From NCBI GenBank assembly GCA_020086605.1, contig JACBWW010000016.1:9260359-9324358 (forward strand): 64,000 bases of DNA. The letters are read 5' to 3'. The position numbers and the translations under genes are program-made. Below, piece after piece: positions 1-13,400 of this stretch. The DNA is from Lanius collurio. Lineage: Eukaryota > Chordata > Aves > Passeriformes > Laniidae. The notes under the pieces are model-generated. The model was not told the origin of the DNA, did not search any database, and saw only the letters and a list, made by a program, of their open reading frames with translations. Within the stretch, counting starts at the first letter, position 1. Each line of letters starts with the position of its first letter.

Positions 1-3000
1 GAGAGTGCCAAACACTCACATGAAAGTAACCCCTTAGATGCATAAACAGCAGATTATTGTGAGAAATTCCCATTAAAATGCATTCACAGATTTCAGAGGT
101 ACAGCATATTGTGGTAGGTAGGTCAAGTCCTCTTCAAATTTGCTCTGAGATCATATTTTGATATTTTATTTCTTTAAACTTTGGTATTTTCCAGGTTTTG
201 GTATGCTAGATTAATGTTTCCCTGGAAAAAAAAAAAAGTAAAAGGTAACATCAAGGATTGCTTGTTACATCTGTAAACACCGTTAGCTGCTAGTTTAATG
301 GCCCTGAAATAGAAATCCTTTGTGAAACATAATAAACTTCCATGAAGCTTCTTAGTTTATTAAAAACACAAAAATAACTACTGACTGAAATTTTTCCCTC
401 CTTCTAAAGTCTTGGCTCTCTAGGTTTTCCACAGTGTATGTAAGTAGGATTGAGGGTTTTTCCAGAAGTTGATAATACTCTATTGCTAGGTAGTTGTGCA
501 CAAAAACTCAGCATGGTAGAAATATCTTAAAATAGCACCAGGACTGGAAACAATGCAACTAAAATGTGAACAAACAGTTCTGGAAAGCACATACTTACAG
601 GGAGTTCTTTGTAGGTCAGGAAAAGCATCTGTATTTGAAAACAATTCTGCTGACTTGATTTGCTTTTATATTCCAGGGATATCTGACAGGGTTGTTACTT
701 TTAAAGATCTCAAAGTATTTAGACTGGAAGCTTCCCTGTGTTGCTTCAGCCATGTTTGTTGCAGAATACATGGAAGTCTTTAATTTTTTCCTAGATTATT
801 TTTAAATTTCTTTCTACCATCCACTTCACTATCTAGCTGTAAATGTAGATTCAGCTTGCTTTCTGTCATTGACTAGGAGCCAACAAAGTGTCTTAGGCAA
901 AGAAATAAAACAAGGACATACTCCTAAATGTGGGTTTGTCACTCTGAAGTTAGTGCAAATTTATAAATTGCTGCCCATTAACTTTTGGGTGCTATTGGGA
1001 AATGAGGCTGAAGTATCTGCATCGTGTTGTATGGAATAAGTCACCTTTTCTTTTGAAATTGGCATGGCTAATAACTATTGTAAGCCTACCCTTTTCTTTA
1101 TTTACAGGCTAACATGCTTGCACAGGTTGTGCCTGGAGTGATTTTTGAGCCTTGCATGATGTGAAGTTCAGTGTATGCAGAGATTCTTGCAGAGCAGAGG
1201 CCTTGGGTGCAGTGTTTAGCATAGAAGGATATAGGCTGCTGAGATTACAGACAGTTCATCAGTCACCATTCTCCTGTGGTAGACACAGTTTCTGTAAGAA
1301 ATCAGTGTCAGTGAATAAAATACTGTCCAGGAAGACGTGCTAAACCTGCTTACCTGGGCAGTTTTCCTCTTGTGTATCCTGGGATTTGTGCTAGCCACTG
1401 GAGTTCTTTCACTAAATTCTGAGTTGTATGAAGGTTATTTAAGCATGTTTGCTTCACCTCAGGAGATGTCTGACCTCTCTGGCAATCAGAGTATATTCCA
1501 TGTGGTAGACCATGGGGGAGAGGATTTTTAACAAACCAGTAATTATGGGCGTTAACAGTTTAGTTGGTTTGGACTCCTTAAATCTTTTTCTTGCTGTGTT
1601 GTTAGATGTAGTTCAAATGCCAAATGTATCTCATTAACTTCATTTGAGTAATGAAAAATCCATTCAACCATCAGAAGAAATCCTAGGTTTTCTATGCTGT
1701 ATATGTAATTAATGTGTATCTCTAAGTGGACCATCCTGATATTTTGAAGATAATTCATGTCAGTACCATGGATGAAATTAGTCCATTTCATCCTATATAG
1801 GTCTTTGGTAAAGACTTATAGTTCTTTTTGTTGGCTAAAGTATTGCTCTCTTAAGTAAATTCAGTTACTGCCTTTGTATCCTGTAGTCTGTTCTATATAC
1901 AATAGCTCTGCCTACCACTGAGATACACTGAGATGCTTTTGGAATGATGGTAACAATTTCTATAGTAGCTTTGGGTTCTTTAAGATCACTATTCAGTCAA
2001 AAGCATTTTTTAAACCTTAAACATGATTCACATTAGAGTAATAGTTCCTCTCAGCACATCAGCAAAAATCACAGCTATGACTTTGAGCTTGTTACACCAT
2101 TGCAGCTTGATGCCTTTGTTTACCCTGGAGGGGGTATTTTAAAAGTTCTCCAGCCACTTCCTTATGCAGTTAGGGGGAAAGGTGCTCTTGAAAAGCCTCA
2201 GCTCAATTTGTGTGCTCTTCACTCTACCTTTAGCTTGTGTAGATGTTATAAGGCTTGGTTCTCTAAGATGTGGCAGTGAAATGGCTGTTAATCTTAGAAT
2301 CATTGCCAGTCAGCTTTAAATGGCTTCCCAGCCATTTGAGTTGGGAAATAGAAGTGATAGGTATGTGCCAGATGCCCTTCACCTGTGCTGATCTGATAGC
2401 TTGCAAGGGTTTGGGGTGGAGGAGGGATTTTAGGTTTTACCTGACTATGTTTTGACACTGCAGTATGGTTTTGAACTTCAGTCCTTACCAAGTCTCTTCT
2501 GTGACTCCTTCTATATCCAGTAACTTCACCTCTTCACGTTGTACATGGGTTTATAAACGAGCCCTTTCAGTGAAGGTCTTCTCTTTTTTTGTGGCATGGT
2601 TTCTTCCTCCACAGACTTCTCATAAAGCTTGGAAGGAGTCGATGCAAAACCTTAATGTACAAATGCACAAAGAATTTCCTCCTTGATGGAAATGCTTGTC
2701 CATTTTGAACCAGGTTTTTATGGATAAATAACCCTTATTCTGGTTCACAGAAGGAAAACTAAGGTGAAAAGTGATTCTTTACCAGGTTGTTTTTATCGTC
2801 TGCCTTTCTGTGTTAGTTACTGGTGTTTGTCTAAGAGAAGCCTTAGTTTTCTCTGAGAAAAGCAGAGAGGAGAATTTATCTCAGAATTTCTCTGGGCTTC
2901 CAGCATGTTTAAATTGTCTTGGCAGCAGGATGCCTCCTCTGGCATTATTCCACCAAAAATCTGCTGTCTGGTAATCTGTTGTAATTCAATCTGCCTGAAA

Positions 3001-4274
3001 TTGCAGGGAGGATCGTTGAAAGAAGTGTTAAATGTGTGCCACCTGCTCCCATGGTTAGGTGTTGTGAGTATTCACTGTGAAGAAGAAAAAGCTATGGAGA
3101 GCAGTGTTCATGGAGAGAACAGGAATTGGTGGGCAAGCCTTCCCAGTTCTTTTTAAAATAATGCATATGTTCCTTATTTGCATCAGTGTGTCAGTTAAAG
3201 GAACCTGTGAGCTTTGGCTCATATCCAAACCAAAAAAAAAAAAAAATCCATAGTGCACTGGAGCAAAATGCTGCATTTTAGTCTCTGCACCAGCTGGAGG
3301 CCCCCTCTCTCTTTCCTTACCCCCCTCTTTTTATTTTTTTTTTAATGGTCTTTCGCTAAAGAGAGGGTATACTCTGATTCTTTGGATCAGTGTAGAACAT
3401 GTTCTCAGGCTTTTGAAACTTTTCAGCACAACAAAGATGGGCTGGAGTCCCAGCCCTTGGAGAATGAGAGGAAGTCCAAAGCACTTCCCTCCTCAGAGTG
3501 CTTATGAAGGAGTACGTGGCTGCTCCAGAGAAGATCCTGCACCTCTCTGTCAGCAGCACTGCATCCGTAAGAACTAGCAAGCCAGAGTGGGCCAGCATGA
3601 AAGCTGTGCTCCAAAAAGAGATGAAGACAGAAATTTTCCAGAAAATCTTATAGTAGTTGTATAGTGGTGATGGAGATAGCTTCAAGCAAAACTTAGACAT
3701 TTCATGCTAAGGGGCAACAAAACCAACAAGGTCTTTTAGGAAGGGAACATCTTGGATGTGCAGATTTAATGACCATTAGGAGTAAGCCCTTTAAGATTGA
3801 AATTTTACTTTGGCAAATTTAGTGCAACAGAATTACTGAACAACTAAGAGTGTCCAGCCTGGAATGTTCTTAATTAGATGGGTTCAAAGTGGGCTGGTGG
3901 TAAAAAATCTAAATTTTAAATGGAAGTTTTAACAGGACAAAGAACATCAGAGTGTTTGGGTCCAGCTCCATGTTTTTTTAATGTAGTTAGAATTCTTATT
4001 GGAAAGAGGAAGTAAGAGAAGTGACTTTGTAGGTGTGTCATTATTAGTTTGGTGTAGAGACAGAACACTTTGCTCCATTCCGTGCGGTGTAGAACAATCG
4101 CGTTATCTCACAGAATGCTGGGGTTTGCAAATACAATCTAGAGAGCAAAGCCAAGCCACCCTTCTGAAAGCAGCACCTGCATTCCAGTGCAGGTCATATG
4201 ATGGAAGTTATAACCCAGGTAAAATGTTAATCACTAAACTTGGCACAGCTGAAGCTTTTAATCTTTTATTGCAG
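1..4274 (+). other. BCAR3 intron upstream of the first visible exon
   Basis: No exon, RNA gene or recognisable repeat family seen. The stretch is AT-rich, with short A- or T-runs (for example 3231-3246 and 3331-3344). Frames of 60-114 codons occur on both strands but show no protein family. The N-terminal BCAR3 coding exon is not recognisable here. Confidence 0.7.
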
Positions 4275-4403
4275 TTTTCTAGGGAGAGGCAAGTTATGGA
4301 CAACAGCCCGGAAAAACTGAAGAAGGAGTTAGAGGAGGAACTGCAGCTGAGTAGTGAAGACTTGCGTAGCCATGCCTGGTACCACGGACGTATTCCTCGG
4401 CAG
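4275..4403 (+). CDS. BCAR3: BCAR3 exon: pre-SH2 helix and start of SH2
   Basis: 129 nt, phase 0 at both ends, with acceptor ttattgcag and donor CAG|GTACGTGG. It encodes FSRERQVMDNSPEKLKK, an acidic stretch and AWYHGRIPRQ, the first strand and helix of the SH2 domain. It contains an ATG (MDNSPEK) that could serve a shorter isoform. The reading frame is also open upstream of the acceptor to an ATG at 3999, which is probably chance. Confidence 0.93.
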
Positions 4404-7400
4404 GTACGTGGTGTTTGCATTGCCAAATGTGCTTTGAGCTTTTATAGACAAGTGGAATTTCACTGAAGTGCTGTACACATCTCTGATGCCTGAGTTAATT
4501 TAGTAGGAACATAATGCCTGTTTGTATGAAAGCTATGGTATGTATCACAGCTTGGCATAAAATGGGGCCGAGGAAGTATGCAGGGGCATACCTGGCGGAA
4601 AATGGATATATTTCAGGATTTCTATGCACTGGATAAATCTGGAAATTAAATTTAAGCTTTATTTGAGAATACTTGCTACCACATATTGTTTGGAGAACAC
4701 TGACATTAATTTGGTTTGGTATTCTTAACAAAAGATAAAATGTTGTTTATTTTCTTTCTTGCACTTGAACTGGGGGGAGAGGAAAAAAACCACAACAAAA
4801 TCAATGCAATCACTTCAATTTTGATCCTTACAAAAACATGTTAGGGCTGGGGTTGGATTGGAGCTTCCAGAGCCGCTGGAGCTCCCCCTGCGGGCCTCCC
4901 TCAGCCCCGGGGCACGGCCGGCTCAGCTGCCACACATTCGGCATTTGGCTCTTGGCGTCCTTTTTATCACATGAAAGGACTAACTCAAAAGAGAAAAGAT
5001 GTCTCTGCCTCTTGCTAGTCAGTAGGATTCACATGCAGTGTTCACAAAGAATAAAGACAGGAAAGCTTCTGTCTTGTAACCATGAAAGGGCAGAATCCAG
5101 GATCTTGTATTAATGGCTTCTGAACTTCAGTGTGCCTCTATATTTAGATGATTTAAACTTAAAATCCTGGGTCACTGCTTTGCCTTCATGCCTTATTTTC
5201 TATTAGCAAGCTAGAAGGAATATACATGGGTCATTTTCTGGCTGCTGGCTCCTTCCAGGAAGCCCTTCCAGATCTCTGTTGTGAGATGAGCTTTTAATTT
5301 AGAATTGGAGACATCATTCTTCTACCACATTCATGCTTTGCTTTGTATTTGTGGCTTTGTCTGTCCTCCCAGACTGGCCAGATTAATTCATGTGTTTAAG
5401 AATATTTTGTGTTAATGTATTGTTTTCTGATTCTGAAAGTAATTTTTTGTATAATTCTTTTTCCTCAAAGGTGGCAGAAGGCCTAATTCAGAGAGATGGA
5501 GATTTTCTGATGAGGGATTCTCTCTCCAGTCCTGGGAACTTTGTTCTTACCTGTCAGTGGAAAAATACCCCTCAGCATTTTAAAATCAACAAAACAGTTC
5601 TACGACTCAATGAAGCCTACTGTCGTGTTCAGTATCAGTTTGAATTGGAAAGTTTTGACACTATCCCTGGCTTAGTCAGATACTATGTTGGGAATCGCAC
5701 ACCAATATCAAAGCAGAGTGGAGCAATTATTTTTCAGCCTGTCAACAGGACTGTGCCTCTCAGGTGTCTAGAAGAAAAATATGGTGTAACCCCAGTCCAA
5801 CAAAAAGAGCCAAGCACCCCTGAAGGAAAAACAGAAACTGCAAAAAGGCTGAGTCTTGGTATATCCAGCATGCAATCCCCTGAGCAGAGCATACCCAGAG
5901 GAAATCTTTTGAGGTACCTTAATTTTGCTGTCCTTAAGGAAGGAAATGGAGTTAAATGTATCAGCTCCTGATGAAGGTGATGTGAGTTTTCACTCCGATT
6001 TGAGATGGAAGACTAGACATGAGTGTTTGCTGATTTTTAGCAGAGGATCAGCAAATCTACCAAGTGAGAGCAAATGTAGACTCTGGAAGTACAACAGCAC
6101 TGCAAGTCACTTGGCAAATCTTGACCATGTAAGACAAAGGATTAAAATAACATCTTGCTGCTGCTCCAAAGAAGTCTGGTTTTCCATACTTGACTTCCAA
6201 AATGAAAACACCAACTGTGGGATAATGGGTCCTAATTTCAGTGTCGAAATCAAATGTTCCATTAGAAAGTTTCAATGTTCAAAGACACACCTTCATAAAT
6301 GCTGCAGGGTGATGCATAGTATGGCCCATTTCACTGCCACTACAACAGCAGTTTATGAATGAATGAGGTACCTTTTATTATCATAAGTTGCCCAAGTGAA
6401 AAGCTAATTGTTACTATATTCTGACAGTTAGGTATATATCTAAATGTTGCATATATTGATATGTTTTTCTTTGCATTTTTGTTTACCCCAGAAACAAAGA
6501 AAAAAGTGGTAGCCAGCCATCTAGTTTGGATCATGTTCTGGAGAAAAGATTCCCACTAAAGGCTCACCAGTCAGAGAGCTATCTGCTAATAGGTATGTTT
6601 TGGAATTAGAAGTTTTGTGCTTAGAGTTGGTCTGTGTTCAGGTGGTGTGTTACTCTTCAGACCAAAGTGAGACTGCTGAATAGTCTGAGTACTGTAGATA
6701 CAGTTCTATTTAATGGCCACTGTAAGCTGTGTTAGCACACTGCTTGCTTTTCAAGTCTCTGGAACAGGACTGTTATTTACAATACACCAGCTAGTTGAGA
6801 ACCTTAGCACACACTCAGCAGGCTTCCACACCAAAAAAATGACAGCTGTGGTTGGCATTAATACCTTTTTTGATGGTGTTACCTTTCCTCACTTGTGCTT
6901 GATAAGAACTGACTTGTTTCACTCATGTCTTTCTGAAAAAAGTTTATTAAGTAGATAGAAGTGGTGTTTCGTGGAAGTTCTGGTAACCACTTTCTCTCAG
7001 CGTAAACTATGCAGATGAGGTAATGTGCCTCCCTAGGAGAAAAACACTACCAAGGCTTTTGTACTCAGTTCTGTTCTTCCATCTCCCTCAAGCTCTTTAC
7101 CCTCCGTCCCTTTTGCTTTTAATTCCTTTTGCTGCTGTCTGGTTCCACAACCACTATCATCCTAAGCAATGGATCCAGGGTATGAAAACATTTGGATCAG
7201 TTGTTGATTGGGGCATTTTATTTCTCAGATTCTTCAAAGGTTTAAGCAATTGTTTCCATACTAACACACTTGTCTATAGAAGCTTGCAATAATGCATCTC
7301 TTCCCATGTGGACAAACTAGTATTTGACTTCCAAGGCTGCTCATTTTGAATAGGGTACTGTTAGGATTTTTCATGCCTATTGTAGCAAGAGTTCTCATGG

Positions 7401-10400
7401 CAAAGAGAATATTAAATATTTGTATAGTGAGACTGTATTTTGATAGGAAGGTTGTGCTCCTGTGTTTTAACAGGGGGACGGACAGACATTTATACAGCAA
7501 GTTTTTGTCCATCTGTAGTTGAATTGATTATTCCAATCCATGGCTGCAGATACTTTTATTTTGGTGCTATAACAGCCTGAAGAGTACTGCTGTGCATTTT
7601 GTCATAGGATCTTCTGAGCAACTTCTGTTACCATAGTGCTTAAGGGTGGTGACAGGCTGTGATTTGGAGTTTTTGTTTTATATCTGGAATCAAGCAGTAA
7701 CACCCACATGATGTAACTGGCCACTTTGCTGTACGTACCAGCAAATGCACTGAGAACTGCAGATTGGGATTGTCTGACACAGGACTCATCCCATATTGGA
7801 TGCCAAGGTTTGCATATGCAGCGGGTACAGGATGAGGCATAAATAGACAGAAGTAGATGGCTGTGTTTCTCCAGCTCTTCAAACTAGCTCTGTTTCACAA
7901 AAAGATTAGCATTCCTGAAATTCATTCCTTCCATACTTAATTTCAGGTTCAGGCTTGACTTTGGGAAGTTTTGCTTTCATCTCAAACTTGTCATTCTCAG
8001 AAATGACTGACTCACCTTTTACTCTGTGTGGCTGGAAGTTGCTGTTTTTATAGCCTAGATCAGGTTACAAAGAAACCTCCTATTCCAAGCCATGGAGGCT
8101 GTCCAGCTCTGACAGGATAGCCTATGTATGCAGCAGTGACTGGAATTACTGTCAGCATTACCACAGAATAATACTATGGTGCAGCTATTCCATGTATTTG
8201 CAATTTTGGGAGGATCAGCAAGCGAATGGAATTTGCTGGCTAGGTCATTCCTCAAAATAAACAATTTTGCCAGCAAATAATTGACATGATCTGACAGTAT
8301 TAGGAACTAGCATTAGGAGATGAACCCTGGCAGAGGCACCAGGAATTGTATGTATTTTGGCCTTCTAAAACGCTGTTTTTCCCTGCAGGTTCAAGACATC
8401 CATCTCGAGTACCTGAAGCAGATGCAAACTCCTGTCCAAGCTCACCTGCATTTAGAACAGGCAGTGAACCATCTCTAAGCCCCACAGTTGTTCAGAAAGT
8501 CACATCAGAGTCACTGCTAGGGGAAGCTCTTAGAGGATCAGACAGTCAGCTCTGTCCAAAGCCTCCACCTAAACCCAGCAAAGCACCCCTGATGAAGCCC
8601 CCAGATTCTCCTTTGGCTTCCCACAGTTCTGATGGACACTATGGTGAACTAAACCCTGCCAGGCATCCGACAGCAACAAAACAACACTTGTGTCAGAAAC
8701 ACAGCTATGTGGAACATCTGACACAAAAGGAGAGGGGAACACTCAGGCACTCTGAAACAAACTATTTGATCCTTGACGATGATCCTACAATGAACACTGC
8801 AGATCCTTTAGAAGCTTCAACTCAGATGGCTGAGGAAGACATCTTTTCTGTACCTGTTTATGAGACGGTGTCTAGTTTTAAACCGAATGATTTTGAATCC
8901 AAACTACTTCCTCCTGAAAACAAGCCATTGGAAACATCCATGTTAAGAAGAGTTAAGGAGCTTTGCACCAACAATAACCCAAAGATTATTGCACAGCATA
9001 TTCTTAGAATGGACTGCAAGGTAAAAAAAAAGATCATACATTTTATTTTATATTGTCCCAGTTTAGATTTTTAAAGAACTGATTTGAAGAGAATAATGGG
9101 TAGATTTGCAGCTAATGTAATGTTTGTATTGCTTACAGGAATTTTTAGGATGTTTTTTTCTATTTGAAGAAAAATGTTCACAAACTCTTTGGACTAAAGG
9201 TCTCTCATCATGCTTGACTTTAGACTCAAATTCTGAAAGTCCCATATGTCTTTTAAATCTCCAATCAGTTTCTGCACCTGTGATTCAGCCTTTCTCCTAT
9301 ATTGGAGGAAGAGGTCTCTGTGCTGTGAAGCACTGTGGGAAGAGCTGCTCACAACAGGAAATAGCTCGTTTGGGCAAAGAGCAAGCAGACCTGGTTGCCA
9401 CGTGGCCATTATATACATTGTTCAATGGAACTAAAAATATTTAAACTTCTAAGACCAGCTGCTCTTCTAATCTTTGTCTGAATTCCTCTCTTACGGTTGG
9501 ATAGGCGGTGTGGGAAAATAGCTATCAGGACTTGTGCTCTTCTCTCCTGTGAGAGAACTGTGCTAGTGGAATTGCTTAGAAAGATGTAAAAAAATACAAA
9601 AACTATTTTTCACACTGTAGACTTTGGTCAACTGCCAGGTCTTGGAGATCAGCTAATGGATCAGAAAGACAGGAGAATCATCTCCTAATGAGTTGATGAA
9701 TTTGTGTAACTGCAGTTAAATCTGCACCAGTTTGTTGGCATGACTGAGAGCTGTACCTGCTGCAGAGCAGCTACAGGAACCAAATGGTGTGGTGGGTATC
9801 TAACCCCCCTGGTTTGTTGGGCTTTGGTAGTTTTAGACTTTTAAGAACAGTTTGAGAAGCAAAACACATGGCTACTTACTGGGCAACTCCATTGCAGACA
9901 GGAAGGGCAGTGGGAATGGTCTTGCTCCAGAAGCACATCTGTAGCACTCTGCTGGTGCACTGATGGACACCGTAGGTCTGAGGAGGGGGCAGTTTCCTGG
10001 AGCAGCCGAGTGTGTGAGTCCTGCCAGCTGCTGGGGGCCTGCCAACAGCAAACACAGCTTTTTCTCTCCTCAGTAGCACTGTTGGCTGCTGCTAAGTGAG
10101 GCTTCAAGCAGACAAGATGACTCAGAAAAACTCAGCTCCACAACTGCTGATTCTTCTCAGAAGTGGTAGATGGAGGCTTCTTTACTATGGTTCCAAAAGT
10201 ATTAATAGCAAACTCTAACATTTTAGTTCCAAAATGCACTTTTTCCTTCCTTCCTTCAACCTAATAACTAAATTATCTTTAATATATTGTTAAAGAGTAT
10301 GTTGCTGGAAGGTATAGGATATGCATGCTTTAGAGAAGTAGTAAGTTTATATGTATGCATATATTATATTCAATTAGCTCATCATTAGACTCCATATTTT

Positions 10401-13400
10401 AAATACTGTAAATTTGCAATGGAGCTAAGGCACCAGCTAGCCTGCTGGAATTAATTAAGAGTCATTGGAGGGCTTTGCACAAACAGATTTTTTGATTTTG
10501 GAGCAGGAACAGTAACTAGCTGGGACAGGTAGAGAAGTCTATTTGATGTTCGCCTTGGAGTGCTGGGCTAATGCCTACCATTTACTGGCAACTTGTTGCA
10601 TAGACTGCACTGATAAGAACTGCATGATGCAATGAGATTGGCATGTGAATTGGGCCAGAATGAATGCCTTGTACTGAGAGTCCAGGCTAAAGTTCATATG
10701 CCTTCTGTGTGTCATCAGTAATTCAGTTTGCCTTTTAAATAATGGCATTTCTAATAAGGAATCACATATGGTAAGTGATGAGGTGAGTATTTGCCACCTG
10801 CATACCTGTGATGGAATAGCAGTCAGTGTCTCCAGGGGCTTCATATCACTCCTGCATCTCTAGAAGTGAAACAGGTTTTTCTACAGTGCTTCTTTTGTAC
10901 TGGTGAGGCTAGTTGTGCAGTCCAGATTGCTCTCATCATTTCATAGACAAAATAGCCTGCTGATGGGTGTATCAGAAAATTGCAGGCAGATTGGTTTGTA
11001 ATCTTATACCATCATATTAATGTGGTTTTGCTTATTATTGGCAATTATCATTGTTATTGAGATAACCAGTAACTAATATAATATGTTTAAAAAGCAAAGA
11101 CAAATTGGTGAGGGTGTCAGTTTTCACACAGACACTTTGTAAGGCACTCCATATTGTGTCTTCCTTAGCCCTTTTGCTAACTCATCTTTATGAAACTTTA
11201 TGAACCAAAATCATCTTTAGGACCCTGTGGTGTAACCAAAAACATTCTGAGCAGTTTCTTTAGAAAGGAAAAAGGCAAAGCAAGTGTTTATGTCCTTAAG
11301 GCAAGGAGCAGTCCCTCCCTGACAAGGATCAGGCTGAGAGAGCACTACCTTTCCTGGAACTTGCATAGTTATCTCTTTCTGGAAGCAGAGGATGGAGTTT
11401 GATAAAGCATTTTGGTCATACCTTTTATGTTCTCTGATGGCCATATCATGTAAAACAAACATTTCCTTGGCTTTTTTGTATAAGGCACTGAACGTGCATA
11501 AGGTAAAGTTTTTCTTTGACACTTGTATTCTAATGTTGCATGCTGTGCACTTAGCTCTGTATGCCATGCACTTACCTGGAGGACTTCTGTGTGGCTAGGG
11601 TTTTTTTTTTTAAGAATGTTAGTTTCAAAATTCATGCAGAGTTTTTTGCACTTGACAGGTGGCAAGGATAGTAGAAGTTTCTGAAGAGATGAGGAGGAAC
11701 ATGGGAGGGAACTCTGGTCTTGAACTGATCACCTTGCCTTACGGGCATCAGCTGCGCCTTGACCTGATTGAGAGGTAAATGTTGCTGTTCCTCATTTCCA
11801 GGGCAGATGGCCAGAAGCTCGGAGCACGGCTGCACTGTCCTCATTTCCTCCAGGAATGCTCTGCTCCATGTTGCCTGAATTCATGTGTATAGATTATAAG
11901 AAAAGATTCCTTACGGTCATAAGGCAACTGTCCCGTGTAGTACAGGGAAAGGGTGTTGAAAGCAGGGTCCTTGGAACAGCTGAACACCATCAGCTCTCCT
12001 TTACAAGCTCAGGTAAACTAAAATTCAGGGGACCTATAATCTGTCTGAGCACATAAGTGTGTGGAGACTGAAAGGTGGTATCTTTCTGCACGTGGCAAGA
12101 GGCTAGATGATCTAACAAAGTAAAAAATTACTAGCAAAGCTTTCTAAAAACCCTCTGCACAAGTTAAGGGGGAACACTTAAGATGTTCTGATGGACAGTT
12201 TCTGCTTCATATTTCAATAGTTTGATTTCTGAGATTTTTTGGGGGAGTGTCACAGGATTTGAATGTGGAAGACAAAGGGACTTGGGGCAATTTTCTGAAA
12301 AGTGTTCATTCATTCATTGCTTGAGCAGAATTTTGTATAGTTAGTAGTGTCTCAGGAGAAGTTATTAAAAAAAGTTATTATTAAGTTATTAATTTAAGGC
12401 CTGTGTGTATTTATTCCACATGTCATTATTGGTTTTGGTGCAAAGATGTTGGTAAGACTAAATTTGCTGGGCACAAGACAGAAACACACCTTTGAACTGA
12501 TCTTCCTTGAACACATGTAAATTTAGTAATTTGTAATCAGTTGCATAAATTTTTTCACTTATAGGCACAATACCATGGCAATAGGAATAGCTGTCGATAT
12601 CTTGGGTTGCACAGGAAATGTAGAAGATAGAGCAGCAACATTAAACAGGATCATCCAAGTTGCTGTGGAGTTGAAGGAGTCACTAGGGGATTTATATGGA
12701 TTTTCTGCCATTATGAAAGCACTGGAAATGCCACAGGTAAAAGTCTCTTTATGTTCCAAAATGTGGAGTTGTTTGATGGCTTACTTAATTTGAGCAATTT
12801 CTTAAGGCTAGAGGACATCAGAACAGATGACTCTTCTACGACGCTATGACTAGCAGTGTGCTTTTCCTGCATGTGCTGTGGAGTCCATAATGAGTATTCT
12901 CTATTTTGCATGAACAGGTCAGTAGATTAGAGCAAACCTGGACTGCTCTAAGACATTGTTATACCCAGACTGCCATTATGTATGAAAAACAGCTGAAACC
13001 ATCTTGCAAAGCTTTGCATGAAGGACAAGACGTGTGGACTAGTGAGTATGAGTGACACTGGTTTTCTATTCAGCATTTTTACCCTCCCCCTACTGATTTC
13101 CTGCATGGGGAGATGAGGCAGCTGTTCCTTCCATAGCCGTGTATTGTATGTTAAAATTATTATGTAAACGTGTATGGTGCCATATGATAACGAAGAGAAG
13201 CAGTCTGCCAGCCAAACATCAGTCTGTGTTTGTGTGCCTGTATCCCTGCAGAATATAACCTTCCCACATCCATACTGCTTCCATGTCGAGCAGAAACTGA
13301 CACATTGCATCATCTTGCCTCAAAGGCAGGAAGAAAAATCTCTTTACTCACAGTAGAATTAATTCTGGCAGATTTTGCTTCTTATTTGCTTTGCCTATTG

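Noticed and set aside
3356..3700. 114-codon frame on the minus strand
   Set aside because: No recognisable domain, no splice signals and no composition change; it lies in the BCAR3 intron and is most likely chance.
9124..9444. 106-codon plus-strand frame just after a BCAR3 exon
   Set aside because: It starts inside an intron after a clear GT donor, continues no SH2 or Cdc25-like sequence, and the next exon joins exactly at 11659.
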